From contig JAWKTX010000009.1 of NCBI GenBank assembly GCA_041398825.1, positions 1-64,000 on the forward strand: a DNA stretch of 64,000 bases, read 5' to 3'. Position numbers and translations under genes: made by a program. Source of the stretch: Planctomycetaceae bacterium. GTDB taxonomy: Bacteria > Planctomycetota > Planctomycetia > Planctomycetales > Planctomycetaceae. A model generated the notes under the pieces. It saw only the letters and a program-made list of their open reading frames with translations. It searched no databases and had not been told where the DNA came from. How positions within the stretch are numbered: position 1 is the stretch's first letter; each line of letters begins with the position of its first letter. Positions 1-8,078 of this stretch are shown one piece after another.

Positions 1-545
1 ACCCGTACCATCTGACTAGCCAGTGGGGCAAAGACAACGAGATTGACAATCCCTCTGCCGGCGAGATGCCGCTGTTTAGTCGAATGTACCTGAAGTCGAT
101 GGAAGCAGAGCAACTATTCGACTCTTTGATCGTGGCGTCAAATGCCCATCAGGCGGGTCAGGGCGGTTGGGCGGCTCAGGAGGATCAGCGCCGTCGATGG
201 ATGCAGCAGTTTGTTGTTTCCTTCGACAATGACGAAAACGCTGAGGCGACGACGTTTAATGGAACCATCCCTCAGGCACTCATGCTGATGAACAGCGATC
301 TGACCGACAAAGCGGTCAGCGTCGAACGGGGAAGTTTTCTGTTCGAAACGTTGAGTGCACCTGGAAAAGACGGGACAAAGATTGATGACCTCTATCTTGC
401 CTGTCTGTCGCGTCATCCGACTCGCGGGGAGCTTGCAAAGATCCAGCGAATGATCGGAAGTTACCCCCCCGCAAACAGACTGGCTGCGTACCAGGACCTG
501 ATGTGGGCTCTCTTGAACTCAAACGAATTTGTATTCATCCATTAA
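1..545 (+). CDS. DUF1553 (PSD1) protein, C-terminal part, cut by window start
   Basis: The reading frame is open from base 3 with no start inside the window, so only about the last 180 residues of a longer protein are present. The visible part matches the C-terminal DUF1553 region of planctomycete cytochrome-type proteins: a QQFVVSFDNDENAE segment, the SQALLMMN-like stretch (here IPQALMLMNSD) and the family ending LMWALLNSNEFVFIH. It is clearly paralogous to the end of the gene ending at 4881. The next gene, a DUF1501 protein, starts 13 bases after the stop, which is the usual DUF1549/1553 - DUF1501 pairing in Planctomycetes. Molecular function of the family is not established; extracytoplasmic location is expected from family knowledge. 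Confidence 0.85.
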   Translation, partial: PYHLTSQWGKDNEIDNPSAGEMPLFSRMYLKSMEAEQLFDSLIVASNAHQAGQGGWAAQEDQRRRWMQQFVVSFDNDENAEATTFNGTIPQALMLMNSDLTDKAVSVERGSFLFETLSAPGKDGTKIDDLYLACLSRHPTRGELAKIQRMIGSYPPANRLAAYQDLMWALLNSNEFVFIH

Positions 546-558
546 GGAAACCTGTCTC

Positions 559-1860
559 ATGGCCATTTGGAATAACTACGGAATGAATCGGCGGCACTTC
601 CTGCAGCACATGGCAACAGCAGCAGCTACTGTGCCGGCAATGAGCTTCCTCTCACACGTTCAGGCAAACGCTGCAACGCTGAAGAGCAATCAGAAATCGT
701 GCATCCTGATGTGGATGGGCGGTGGACCACCAACCATCGATATCTGGGATCTGAAGCCTGGCTCAAAGAACGGTGGTGAACTGCAACCGATCGACACCGC
801 CGCTTCTGGGGTTCAGATTTCGGAGGGCCTTCCAGAAACGGCGAAGGTTTTCAATGACCTTTCCATCGTTCGTTCGATGAGCACCCGTGAAGCGGACCAC
901 AACCGCGGACGGTACTACATGCAGACCAGTTATGTTCCAAACCCAACGGTGGTTCATCCGACTTTCGGCTCCGTGGTGAGCTATGAGATCGGGCGGAAGC
1001 GAACGGCGTTGCAGATTCCTGCATTCGTATCGATCGATGGAGGTGCCGGTCAGGCGGGTTTCCTCGGCATGGCGCACGCACCGTTCGCTGTCGACAATAC
1101 CGGTCGCATTCGTAATGCACCAACGGATGAAAACAAGTTGCGGCTTCCGGCTCGCCTCACCATGCTGAATGAGATCGAGAACAGCTTCATCTCGTCAAAA
1201 CGTGGTGAGCTTCCGGAAGCACATCGCGATGTCTACGAAAATGCAAAGAACCTGATGACCTCCAGTCAGATGGCCGCATTCAGTGTCGATCGGGCTGAGC
1301 CAACTATTGGACTGGAATCCGAACCGGACCAACTTCGAGACGCCTATGGTCGAAATCCATTTGGTCAGGGTCTGCTGATGGCACGCCGTCTGGTCCAGAC
1401 CGGTGTCCCTTTTGTTGAAGTGAACATGGGCGGATGGGACCTCCACCAGGATGTTTTCAATACGCTTCGAACAGGTCGACTTCCAGTGCTTGACAAAGGG
1501 ATATCGGCCCTTGTCACCGACCTGAAACAGCGAGGGATGCTTGACGACACCGTGATCGTCTGGATGGGCGAATTTGGACGTACGCCAAGGATCAATCAGA
1601 ATGTGGGCCGTGACCACTGGGCTGCATGCTGGTCTGTAATGATGGGTGGCGGTGGTTTGAAGAATGGTCAGGCGATTGGCGCGACCGACAAAGACGGTCT
1701 CCAGATTGCAGACGGAAGCAAGAGCTACCTTCCAGGCGATATCTGGGCGACCGTTGCCTATGCCATGGGAATTCCAGTGAACACCGTTCACACTTCAAAG
1801 CGTGGACGACCGATGAAACTGGCCAACGGTGGAACTCCGATTCAGGAGCTCATCGGTTAG
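559..1860 (+). CDS. DUF1501 family protein with Tat-like signal
   Basis: A 433-residue member of DUF1501, a family distantly related to the alkaline-phosphatase/sulfatase fold. The N-terminus carries a twin-arginine-like segment (MNRRHFLQHMATAAA) and a signal-peptide end near SHVQANAA, so export by Tat is likely. Family landmarks seen are WMGGGPPTIDIWDLKP near the start, VEVNMGGWDLHQDVF in the middle, and VWMGEFGRTPRINQNVGRDHW, which holds likely metal-binding residues. The ATG at 559 is preferred over the TTG at 529 because AAGGA lies about ten bases upstream of it, just behind the stop of the preceding DUF1553 gene, suggesting translational coupling. No adjacent gene indicates a substrate. 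Confidence 0.92.
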   Translation: MAIWNNYGMNRRHFLQHMATAAATVPAMSFLSHVQANAATLKSNQKSCILMWMGGGPPTIDIWDLKPGSKNGGELQPIDTAASGVQISEGLPETAKVFNDLSIVRSMSTREADHNRGRYYMQTSYVPNPTVVHPTFGSVVSYEIGRKRTALQIPAFVSIDGGAGQAGFLGMAHAPFAVDNTGRIRNAPTDENKLRLPARLTMLNEIENSFISSKRGELPEAHRDVYENAKNLMTSSQMAAFSVDRAEPTIGLESEPDQLRDAYGRNPFGQGLLMARRLVQTGVPFVEVNMGGWDLHQDVFNTLRTGRLPVLDKGISALVTDLKQRGMLDDTVIVWMGEFGRTPRINQNVGRDHWAACWSVMMGGGGLKNGQAIGATDKDGLQIADGSKSYLPGDIWATVAYAMGIPVNTVHTSKRGRPMKLANGGTPIQELIG

Positions 1861-1966
1861 CGAAATCTGGCGGCCGGAAATGAGTCAGGTCGTTCCGAAA
1901 CTCCACGGAGACTTGTCTGTCCCGGAACTAAGTGATCAGGCGACTTGTTAGCCCGAATGCATTGCT

Positions 1967-1994
1967 GGCCTGATGTCCTCTCGGGCATCAGGCC
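1967..1994 (+). terminator. Hairpin after the DUF1501 gene, possible terminator
   Basis: A 9-bp perfect stem (GGCCTGATG / CATCAGGCC) with a 10-base loop lies between the DUF1501 stop and the sigma factor start. The following GGTTTCTGG is a poor U-tract, so this could be a weak terminator or only a structured 5' leader of the sigma gene. Confidence 0.35.
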
Positions 1995-2061
1995 GGTTTC
2001 TGGCTGGAAGTGATTGATCGACAGCGAACGAGCAAGAACGTTCATAATTCAGAGGATCCGC

Positions 2062-2646
2062 ATGGTGACGCCAGCTTCAGCATCGCCATCTGAAAACGCG
2101 AGTTCTTTCGCAAAACTGTCTTCTGCTGATTCGGGAGAGGCAGATTTTGTCCGGAATTTCACACAGAGCCAGCGCGCGCTCTATCTTTACATCATTCCGT
2201 TAGTCTCCTGTGCTGCAGACGCTGAAGAAGTACTGCAGGAAACGAATGTGGTGATCTGGACGAAGCGGTCCGAATACCAGCCCGGAACGAATTTCCTGGC
2301 CTGGGGACGAGCCATCGCTCGCTTTGAAGTGTTCCGGTTTCGTCGTCGAAGTAGCCACAAGGATCAATTGCTGGGTGACGACGTCATCAATCTGCTGGCC
2401 AGTGAAGTGGATGAGCAAACACTGAATGTTGATTTGAGACGCGATGCTCTTTCGAACTGCGTTGGTAAACTGCGCCCCAAAGACCGGGAGCTGATCGAAA
2501 AGCGATACACACCGGGAAATACTGGCGATGATGTGGCAAATGAACTTGGCCGACCGGCAAACTCTGTCTATCAATCGATTGGACGAATTCGCCGAACACT
2601 CCTGGAGTGTGTGAAACGACAGCTTTCCGTGACGGAGGCTGGTTAG
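2062..2646 (+). CDS. ECF-type sigma-70 factor (Rhodopirellula/Verrucomicrobium-like)
   Basis: A 194-residue sigma factor with only regions 2 and 4. Region 2 is seen as AEEVLQETNVVIWTK followed by FLAWGRAIARFEVFRFRRRSS, and region 4 as LRPKDRELIEKRYTPGNTGDDVANELGRPANSVYQSIGRIR, a helix-turn-helix for -35 recognition. This layout fits the TIGR02989-like sigma factors expanded in Planctomycetes and Verrucomicrobia. The ATG at 2062 is chosen because AGAGGA precedes it; a TTG at 2014 would add 16 residues. Its TAG stop is directly followed by the ATG of the next gene, whose N-terminus is anti-sigma-like, so the two are likely cotranscribed and act as a regulator pair. Target promoters are unknown. 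Confidence 0.92.
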   Translation: MVTPASASPSENASSFAKLSSADSGEADFVRNFTQSQRALYLYIIPLVSCAADAEEVLQETNVVIWTKRSEYQPGTNFLAWGRAIARFEVFRFRRRSSHKDQLLGDDVINLLASEVDEQTLNVDLRRDALSNCVGKLRPKDRELIEKRYTPGNTGDDVANELGRPANSVYQSIGRIRRTLLECVKRQLSVTEAG

Positions 2647-4881
2647 ATGCAAAATCAAATGAACAATGCCGGTGACAATGACCATACCGCTCCCGACGGA
2701 TCGCTCTCTGATCCACTTCTCTCGGAGCTGCTGGATTTGACAAACAGGTACTGCGACGGATTGCTCGATCCTTCGCAGGGCCAGCGACTCTCGTCAATCC
2801 TGAAAGAATCGGCGGCAGCTCGTCGAACTTTCATCGAATTCATCCAGTTGCACGGTCAACTCACGTGGGATGCTGGTCATAGCGGTGCCGAATTGGTGCG
2901 CCAGGCAGCCGAATCTCCCGTCAGACGGCAGACGCCTTACGGCCGAAGGACGGTCGCAGGGTGGCTTCGCCCGACAGTTGGTCTGCTCGCAGCGTTGATC
3001 GTTCTGTTCGCTGCTCGAGGCTGGTGGATTTCCGGCAGGACAGAGCAACTGGCCGCCAATTCAGCGACACCGGAGAATGCGCTGAACCTGACTGCATCGG
3101 ACGATAATGCATCTGCGAAATCCATCATCGTTGCCGACGGCGACAGCACATATCGTGGCGCGGAAATCGTGTCGAGAAATGCTTCTGGCAGTCAGCCGGA
3201 CGATGACGGATTACCGCCGATTCGACTGAACGCAATTGAAGATCAGGTTGTCAGTGTCCATCCTCCGGAAGCCGGAGCACCAACGGCTTTAGAGGCCGAA
3301 ACGGTCAGGGTGCCGGACACGGACGACCAGATTATTGAACAAATCAATGCTTTATTGGCCCGATCATGGGCTGAAAACGAAGTGCCCGTTGCGATCGAAG
3401 CGCCTGCGGGTGAATGGATCCGTCGCGCATCATTAACCCTCACGGGGGCCATTCCTGCATCATCCAGAGTCCGGTCATTCTCAGAGACGCCGGCCGTTTC
3501 ATTCCGTCAACGTCATCAGGCGGTACTTGAATTTCTGAGTTCAGACCGGGCGGCCGAACACTTGGCCGTTTACTGGGTGAACCTGATGATCGGACGCTCG
3601 AACCCCGGTCGTGTCGACGAGGAATCGTTGTATGTCTACATGAAAGATCGATTTGCAAGTAACGAATCCTGGATGGATACCGTTTGCGAGCTGATGTCCG
3701 CGCGAGGCCGGAGTGATCAGAACGGTGCTACTAACTTTCTGCTGGCACACCTGAATAATCAGGCGACTCCGGCAACTGCTGTGACGGCACGATTATTCCT
3801 TGGGCAACAGGTGCACTGCACTCAATGCCATGATCACCCATTTTCCAGTGACGTTAAGCAGAATGAATTCTGGTCTCTCAATGCGTTCTTCAAACAGACG
3901 CGTCGCGAACCTGTTCGATTGGCGAGCAACTCCGAACGGGGTGATCAACGCATTTGGGCCTTGACGGATACGGATATCGGCGGAATGACCTTCTTCGAAA
4001 CACTTCGTGGTCAGCAGGTGGCCGTCCTGCCGGAATTTGCGGGGGAGACGCTGCCTCCGGAAGATGGAGTGCACCGACGTGAAGAGCTCGTGCGGCTTAT
4101 TAGAACGGATCCACAACAACGTGTCGCTCGAGCTATGGTGAATCGTGTCTGGCAACAGTTCTTTGGTGCCGCCTTCACTGCGCCGGTTGACGATATGGGT
4201 CCCCACGTTCCCGTTTCTCACCCTGAACTGCTTGATTTTCTGGCAGACGCATTTGCATACCACAATTATGACGTACGTCGTTTGATGCTCTGGGTGTCGC
4301 TGAGTGACGCGTGGCAGAAATCAAGTCGGCTGGCCGAAGCAGACGGTGTGACTCTGGCAACCGACTTCCTTCCCGAAGCAGGTGGAATGCCGGTCTTCAA
4401 TCAGGTCTATGCCCGCCAGATGATGCCGGAAGAAGTCTACGATTCGATCCGTACCGCGATTCGATCTGTTGCTCGTCAACCGATCGATTCATCATGGGGA
4501 ACATCGCATCGACGGCAGTGGGTTCGGCAGTTCGTTGAATCCTACGGAACAGACGAAAATGATGAATCCCTCAGATTCGACGGGAATATCTCTCAGGCAC
4601 TTCTGATGATGAATGGCGAAGATCTGTTGAAGGATATTTCGCTGGCTGTCAATTATCTGCTCGCAGATCGCACGCGTGATCAGTTGGCCCCGTCGAAACT
4701 GCTTGCTGAACTGTCGCTGGCCACTGTTTCCCGCATGCCGCAGGACGTTGAGCTAAAGGTCTTTCAAAACCGTATTCAGCAGGTAAGCCGGAGCGGGGGA
4801 GCCGACATTGCCCTTCAGATTGCCTGTGAAGACATGCTCTGGGCCTATCTGAATTGCAGCGAATTCGTCATCGTCCACTAA
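2647..4881 (+). CDS. Anti-sigma-like N-terminus fused to DUF1549/DUF1553 planctomycete cytochrome-type protein
   Basis: A 744-residue membrane protein. Residues 22-80 (LLDLTNRYCDGLLDPSQ and on) match the short helical N-terminus of planctomycete FecR/anti-sigma-like proteins. Residues 107-126 form one transmembrane helix. After a polar linker come DUF1549 (about 220-410, with C391-T-Q-C394-H395 in CTQCHDHPF, a CxxCH that could bind haem) and DUF1553 (about 475-744, with MVNRVWQQFFGAAF and LDFLADAFAYHNYDVRRLMLW). The cytoplasmic head would hold the sigma factor encoded immediately upstream (zero-base spacing), while the large C-terminal part lies outside the membrane. No DUF1501 partner follows; the nearest is upstream of the sigma gene. 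Domain calls are from motif recognition; the regulatory role is inferred. Confidence 0.88.
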   Translation: MQNQMNNAGDNDHTAPDGSLSDPLLSELLDLTNRYCDGLLDPSQGQRLSSILKESAAARRTFIEFIQLHGQLTWDAGHSGAELVRQAAESPVRRQTPYGRRTVAGWLRPTVGLLAALIVLFAARGWWISGRTEQLAANSATPENALNLTASDDNASAKSIIVADGDSTYRGAEIVSRNASGSQPDDDGLPPIRLNAIEDQVVSVHPPEAGAPTALEAETVRVPDTDDQIIEQINALLARSWAENEVPVAIEAPAGEWIRRASLTLTGAIPASSRVRSFSETPAVSFRQRHQAVLEFLSSDRAAEHLAVYWVNLMIGRSNPGRVDEESLYVYMKDRFASNESWMDTVCELMSARGRSDQNGATNFLLAHLNNQATPATAVTARLFLGQQVHCTQCHDHPFSSDVKQNEFWSLNAFFKQTRREPVRLASNSERGDQRIWALTDTDIGGMTFFETLRGQQVAVLPEFAGETLPPEDGVHRREELVRLIRTDPQQRVARAMVNRVWQQFFGAAFTAPVDDMGPHVPVSHPELLDFLADAFAYHNYDVRRLMLWVSLSDAWQKSSRLAEADGVTLATDFLPEAGGMPVFNQVYARQMMPEEVYDSIRTAIRSVARQPIDSSWGTSHRRQWVRQFVESYGTDENDESLRFDGNISQALLMMNGEDLLKDISLAVNYLLADRTRDQLAPSKLLAELSLATVSRMPQDVELKVFQNRIQQVSRSGGADIALQIACEDMLWAYLNCSEFVIVH

Positions 4882-4909
4882 GATCCGTTCTTCCTGTTGA
4901 ATCTAACAG

Positions 4910-4996
4910 CCTGTTGAAAACGGGACTGGCTCGAGCAGGAGACCCCAGCACACGATGGTTTCCAGTTGTCCTTTGCGCCCTGCCCCGGTTCTTCAC
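4910..4996 (+). repeat. 87-bp palindromic element, copy 1
   Basis: First of three related copies in the window (others 7247-7334 and 36404-36490). Read on this strand it starts CCTGTTGAAAACGGGACTGG and continues CTCGAGCAGGAGACC; the reverse complement of its right half matches copy 2 closely, including AGGACAACTGGAAACC. The outer ends are imperfect inverted repeats of each other. It begins 28 bases after the stop of the preceding gene. It may be a REP- or MITE-like element that also works as a transcript end. No coding potential. Confidence 0.8.
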
Positions 4997-5100
4997 CAGC
5001 TAAGAAATGTCGGGGGGAGTTCATGAGGATCATGGCGAACGACGACTCATCATGTAGCCTATTCAGAAGTTTCGCCGGTACTTAACGCCGGCACTCTATG

Positions 5101-5129
5101 AAAAAAGCATCGAACAAATCGTTCGATGC
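5101..5129 (-). terminator. Rho-independent terminator of the SPFH gene
   Basis: Read on the minus strand, a perfect 9-bp stem (GCATCGAAC / GTTCGATGC, loop GATTT) is followed directly by TTTTTT. It lies about 35 bases after the stop of the minus-strand SPFH gene and is a textbook intrinsic terminator. Confidence 0.9.
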
Positions 5130-5163
5130 TCAGGGGACTTGTCGCCTAAGGTTCAAGCCGCGT

Positions 5164-5985
5164 TTATGAGTGTCGCTTGTGACCAGACTGTCCGGAATTT
5201 ACTTGTAGAACAGGTTGTGCCCGTTCGCCGCTGCAAATCACCACCAGAAGATTGCTGACCAGCCTTTCGCGTTCTTCGTGCGTCATTTGCAAGTCCGCTT
5301 TCTCCAGTCGGTCGACTGCATCCCTCACGATCTCCACAGCACCTTCCACGATTGTTTTGCGTGCATCGATCAGTGCCATTGCCTGCTGTCTCATAAGCAT
5401 CGACTGAGCGATTTCAGGTGCGTAGGTCAGATCATTGAGTCGAACATTCAGCACTTTTATTCCTGCCGCGGCGACAGCATCCTGAAGTTCTTTGATGAAC
5501 GACATTGTGACTTCATCGCTTTCGACTTTCAGACATGGTTCACTGTGGTCCGACGACTCATAAGGGAACTGGCTGCTGCAGCGTTTTACGACAGCGCCGG
5601 CCTGATCTTCAATGAATTTGCGGTAGCTTTCGACATCCAGTGCGGCCTTGTAGGAATTCTCCACTCGATACACGACCACTGCACTAATCTGAATGGGGTT
5701 CCCATTGCGTTCAAGGACGGTGGTTGTATTGATGTCGAGCGTCAGGTCACGAGTCGGAATTCGTAACAGACTTCGTCCAACCGGATGGATCCAGCCAATG
5801 CCCTGTTGCTTGAGCACGGTGACAAACTTACCGAACCGAAGGACGACGATCTCTTCCCTGGGATTGACGATGAAGAACCCAAAGAGAAGGATGGGCGGAA
5901 AGAAGACGGTAACAATGACCACCAGGAGCATTTCCAGCGCGCCGGCATTTTGATTGAGTTCATTTTGATCGACGACGCTCTTCAT
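5164..5985 (-). CDS. SPFH/band 7 family membrane protein
   Basis: A 273-residue protein with an N-terminal membrane segment (LLVVIVTVFFPPILLFGFFIV, about residues 20-40) followed by the SPFH/band 7 domain: NPREEIVVLRFGKFVTVLKQQGIGW, then ISAVVVYRVENSYKAALDVESYRKFIEDQAGAVVKRCSSQFPYE, and an alpha-helical part with LNDLTYAPEIAQSMLMRQQAMALIDARKTIVEGAVEIV. Family members (stomatin, flotillin, HflK/C-like) form oligomeric membrane scaffolds. The ATG start is supported by AAGGGA seven bases upstream. The gene is transcribed alone and ended by the terminator at 5101-5129. No NfeD-like membrane-protease partner is next to it, so the precise subgroup is open. Confidence 0.9.
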   Translation of the reverse strand: MKSVVDQNELNQNAGALEMLLVVIVTVFFPPILLFGFFIVNPREEIVVLRFGKFVTVLKQQGIGWIHPVGRSLLRIPTRDLTLDINTTTVLERNGNPIQISAVVVYRVENSYKAALDVESYRKFIEDQAGAVVKRCSSQFPYESSDHSEPCLKVESDEVTMSFIKELQDAVAAAGIKVLNVRLNDLTYAPEIAQSMLMRQQAMALIDARKTIVEGAVEIVRDAVDRLEKADLQMTHEERERLVSNLLVVICSGERAQPVLQVNSGQSGHKRHS

Positions 5986-6248
5986 AGCATTTCCCTTTCG
6001 TACAATTCAAAAGGCGTGGTCCAGAAGGAACCTACGTCCATTTCCAATGGCGGCACTGCGGCCAGTGACGCCTTTGAGTGTTCAAACCACCTGCAAATCT
6101 TCAGATTTACAGGTGTCCATACGACGCCGTTGAAAGAACAGATCACGGAATTCCATGCAATTTGGATGCATTTGTGTATCCTGCCGGCATGTCCCGCCCT
6201 TGCATTCCTCAGAATTCTGAAAAAGGCTGCCGAACGGTGCGTTCATCA

Positions 6249-6698
6249 ATGACTTACTGCAGCAGCATTCCCTTCGAGTCAACTCGCATACGCGCTGCGG
6301 CGGTTTATTGCAGCGATGGCCGATTCGGGGAGCAGTGTGACGATCTCATTCAAAATGCACTAAATCTGCCACGGTATGACAGACTTGCCGTTCCGGGCGG
6401 GGCAGCATGTCTGGCCAGTCATTTCACAACGTATCGCGAATCTGAAAGTGTGATTCATCAGCTGCGTTTTCTCGTAGACGTTCATGGTCTGGAGCGAATT
6501 ATTCTGATTGCACACGATGGTTGCGCTTTCTACAGTGAACGTCTGCATGTTTCTCCGCTTCAAATCGAAAGCCGTCAGCGCGAAGACATGGGGAAAGCCA
6601 TACAACGAGTCAAATCACTGTCCTCGACGGTTCAGATCTCAGCTTTCTTCGCCCGCAAACACTCGGATCGGCGAATTGCCTTCGAAGAGGTCTTCTGA
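6249..6698 (+). CDS. Short beta-carbonic-anhydrase-like zinc protein
   Basis: A 149-residue protein (with the ATG at 6249; an in-frame ATG at 6189 is also possible and neither has a good Shine-Dalgarno). It contains the beta-carbonic anhydrase zinc pattern CxDxR (C21-S-D23-G-R25) and HxxC (H89-D-G-C92), together with AVPGGAACL between them, which resembles the family's RNAGG segment. In beta-carbonic anhydrases the two Cys and one His bind zinc and the Asp-Arg pair gates the active site. At 149 residues it is shorter than the roughly 200-residue canonical enzymes and lacks much of the C-terminal part, so it may be a reduced, divergent member. It is transcribed divergently from the SPFH gene. 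Confidence 0.68.
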   Translation: MTYCSSIPFESTRIRAAAVYCSDGRFGEQCDDLIQNALNLPRYDRLAVPGGAACLASHFTTYRESESVIHQLRFLVDVHGLERIILIAHDGCAFYSERLHVSPLQIESRQREDMGKAIQRVKSLSSTVQISAFFARKHSDRRIAFEEVF

Positions 6699-7178
6699 AA
6701 CGCTGATGCCACCCAACAGCATTTCGAGGTGATCACGGGGCATCTTCCGGGAAACTCGTTCCTAATGACGGATCCAGGCGGACGTGCAGACAAACCGATG
6801 GGGATGTCTGCCGGAGACTTCGCTTTCCCGGATCTATCGGACGTCCTGACCTGCTGCAAGAGTCAGCCAGCAGCGGCGGCTGGCACGGCCGTACCCGACG
6901 TCAGGAACGTGTCTCGTAAAGCCCTACGAATGAGCCAGGGGATTAATGATGACACGGTTGCAGAGGGCTGCCGCCTGCGTACAGCAAGAGGTGAGTCTAT
7001 CAACCACGTCAACTTTGCAGTCGAGGTCCCATCACAGGACCGGAATTGCCGGCGCTGGATCTCTTGATTGAGGCTGCTGCTTCGCTTCTGTCCGTCAGTG
7101 CGTCCCGGATTTGGATCACAATCCGGGGTGTTGGTCGTATCATGAGCGTTGTTGGGCCGCTTCAGCATGATCTTACGA
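6699..7178. other. Intergenic stretch without a convincing gene
   Basis: No reading frame here has family-like sequence. Around 6864-6990 the bases translate, in one frame each way, into low-complexity GTAVPAAAAG-type peptide, which I recall as typical of non-coding repeats in planctomycete genomes; that is an inference from memory. A short stem (CAGCC...GGCTG) occurs near 6866-6884. Confidence 0.4.
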
Positions 7179-7214
7179 CTTCTGCCAAAGCTCCCTATGG
7201 AGCTTTGGCAGAAG
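7179..7214. repeat. Perfect 16-bp inverted repeat with 4-base loop
   Basis: CTTCTGCCAAAGCTCC and GGAGCTTTGGCAGAAG are exact reverse complements separated by CTAT, the longest perfect hairpin noticed in the window. It is followed by ACTTTACCG, not a U-tract, so it is not an obvious terminator. It lies 33 bases before the repeat copy at 7247. Confidence 0.85.
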
Positions 7215-7246
7215 ACTTTACCGTGAAGGCTGGGGTGTAGCTGTAC

Positions 7247-7334
7247 GTTGAGAAACCGGGACAGCCACGCAGGACAACTGGAAACCGTCGTGTTTCAAGG
7301 TCTCCTGCTCGAGGCAGTCCCGTTTTTCAACAGG
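7247..7334 (-). repeat. 88-bp palindromic element, copy 2
   Basis: Second copy of the element at 4910-4996, in the opposite genomic orientation but the same orientation relative to its neighbouring gene. Ends are GTTGAGAAACCGGGACAGCC and GGCAGTCCCGTTTTTCAAC, an imperfect inverted repeat. It ends three bases from the stop codon of the minus-strand lipoprotein gene, so a transcript of that gene would run straight into it. Confidence 0.85.
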
Positions 7335-7337
7335 CAG

Positions 7338-8078
7338 TTAGAATGACGAACCGCCTGCTCCTCCGCCACCGCCACCACCACCACCAGCGGCACCGCCTCC
7401 ACCTGAGGAACCTCCGCCACCGCCACCTTTTAGTCGCGGCGACGGCATGGTGCTCAGATAGCGATTGTGGATTTGATCGACCTCAGCAGCCGGGCGCCCA
7501 TATTGCGAACATTCTCGCAGGACGACTGGTACAGTGCTTCCGGTTCGGGACGCCATCTGCATTTCAGTCTGCACCGCCTGCATTCGCATGGCGTCTTGTT
7601 CTGCATCGAATGTCGACTGAACGTAAACAGTTCGGCGGTATTCGGGCACGGTTCTCAGAATGTATTGCAGGTGAAGCCGGCCAGCTCGAGAAATCTGGTG
7701 TGAGTTTTCGTCGAAGTGTTGATCGTAGAGTGTCGTTTGATCCTGCCAGCCAAGTGAGACCTGTTGTTCCATCATCACGGCGACGGCCGCGCGATCCTGG
7801 CATACGTATGGCAATGGCCAGTAATGCTCAGCATAGTAGGTGTGCGAAAACTGCTGCGGCTCTTCGGTTGAGCGAGGAACAGGTGGCCACTGCTTGCCTT
7901 TATAGCATTTGTTCCGTACGCCGCCGGGCAACGCTGCTTTTTCAGCCCACCATGCATCTGAGCCCGGCTCCAGACCACTGTATTGGTCGTGTCGTTCCAG
8001 AATTGTAGGCCCCGTCATGCATCCGGCAGATGATGCAAGCAACAGGCACGCGAGAGATAAAAGGCCGGACTTATTCAT
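7338..8078 (-). CDS. Lipoprotein with polyglycine C-terminal tail
   Basis: About 246 residues, function unknown. The N-terminus MNKSGLLSLACLLLASSAGC looks like a lipoprotein signal ending in a lipobox-like SAGC, so lipid attachment to the following cysteine is likely. The middle contains WWAEKAALPGGVRNKCYKGKQWPPVPR and RTVPEYRRTVYVQSTFDAEQDAMRMQAVQ; no catalytic motif is visible. The last about 30 residues are almost only Gly, Ser and Ala. The ATG at 8078 has AGGA eleven bases upstream; an ATG at 8090 would add four residues. The stop codon abuts repeat copy 2, which may end the transcript. Confidence 0.75.
   Translation of the reverse strand: MNKSGLLSLACLLLASSAGCMTGPTILERHDQYSGLEPGSDAWWAEKAALPGGVRNKCYKGKQWPPVPRSTEEPQQFSHTYYAEHYWPLPYVCQDRAAVAVMMEQQVSLGWQDQTTLYDQHFDENSHQISRAGRLHLQYILRTVPEYRRTVYVQSTFDAEQDAMRMQAVQTEMQMASRTGSTVPVVLRECSQYGRPAAEVDQIHNRYLSTMPSPRLKGGGGGGSSGGGGAAGGGGGGGGGAGGSSF

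Noticed and set aside
6729..7067. Reading frame of about 112 residues with GTAVPAAAAG-like parts
   Set aside because: Low-complexity sequence of the sort seen in non-coding repeats; no conserved pattern and no start signal.
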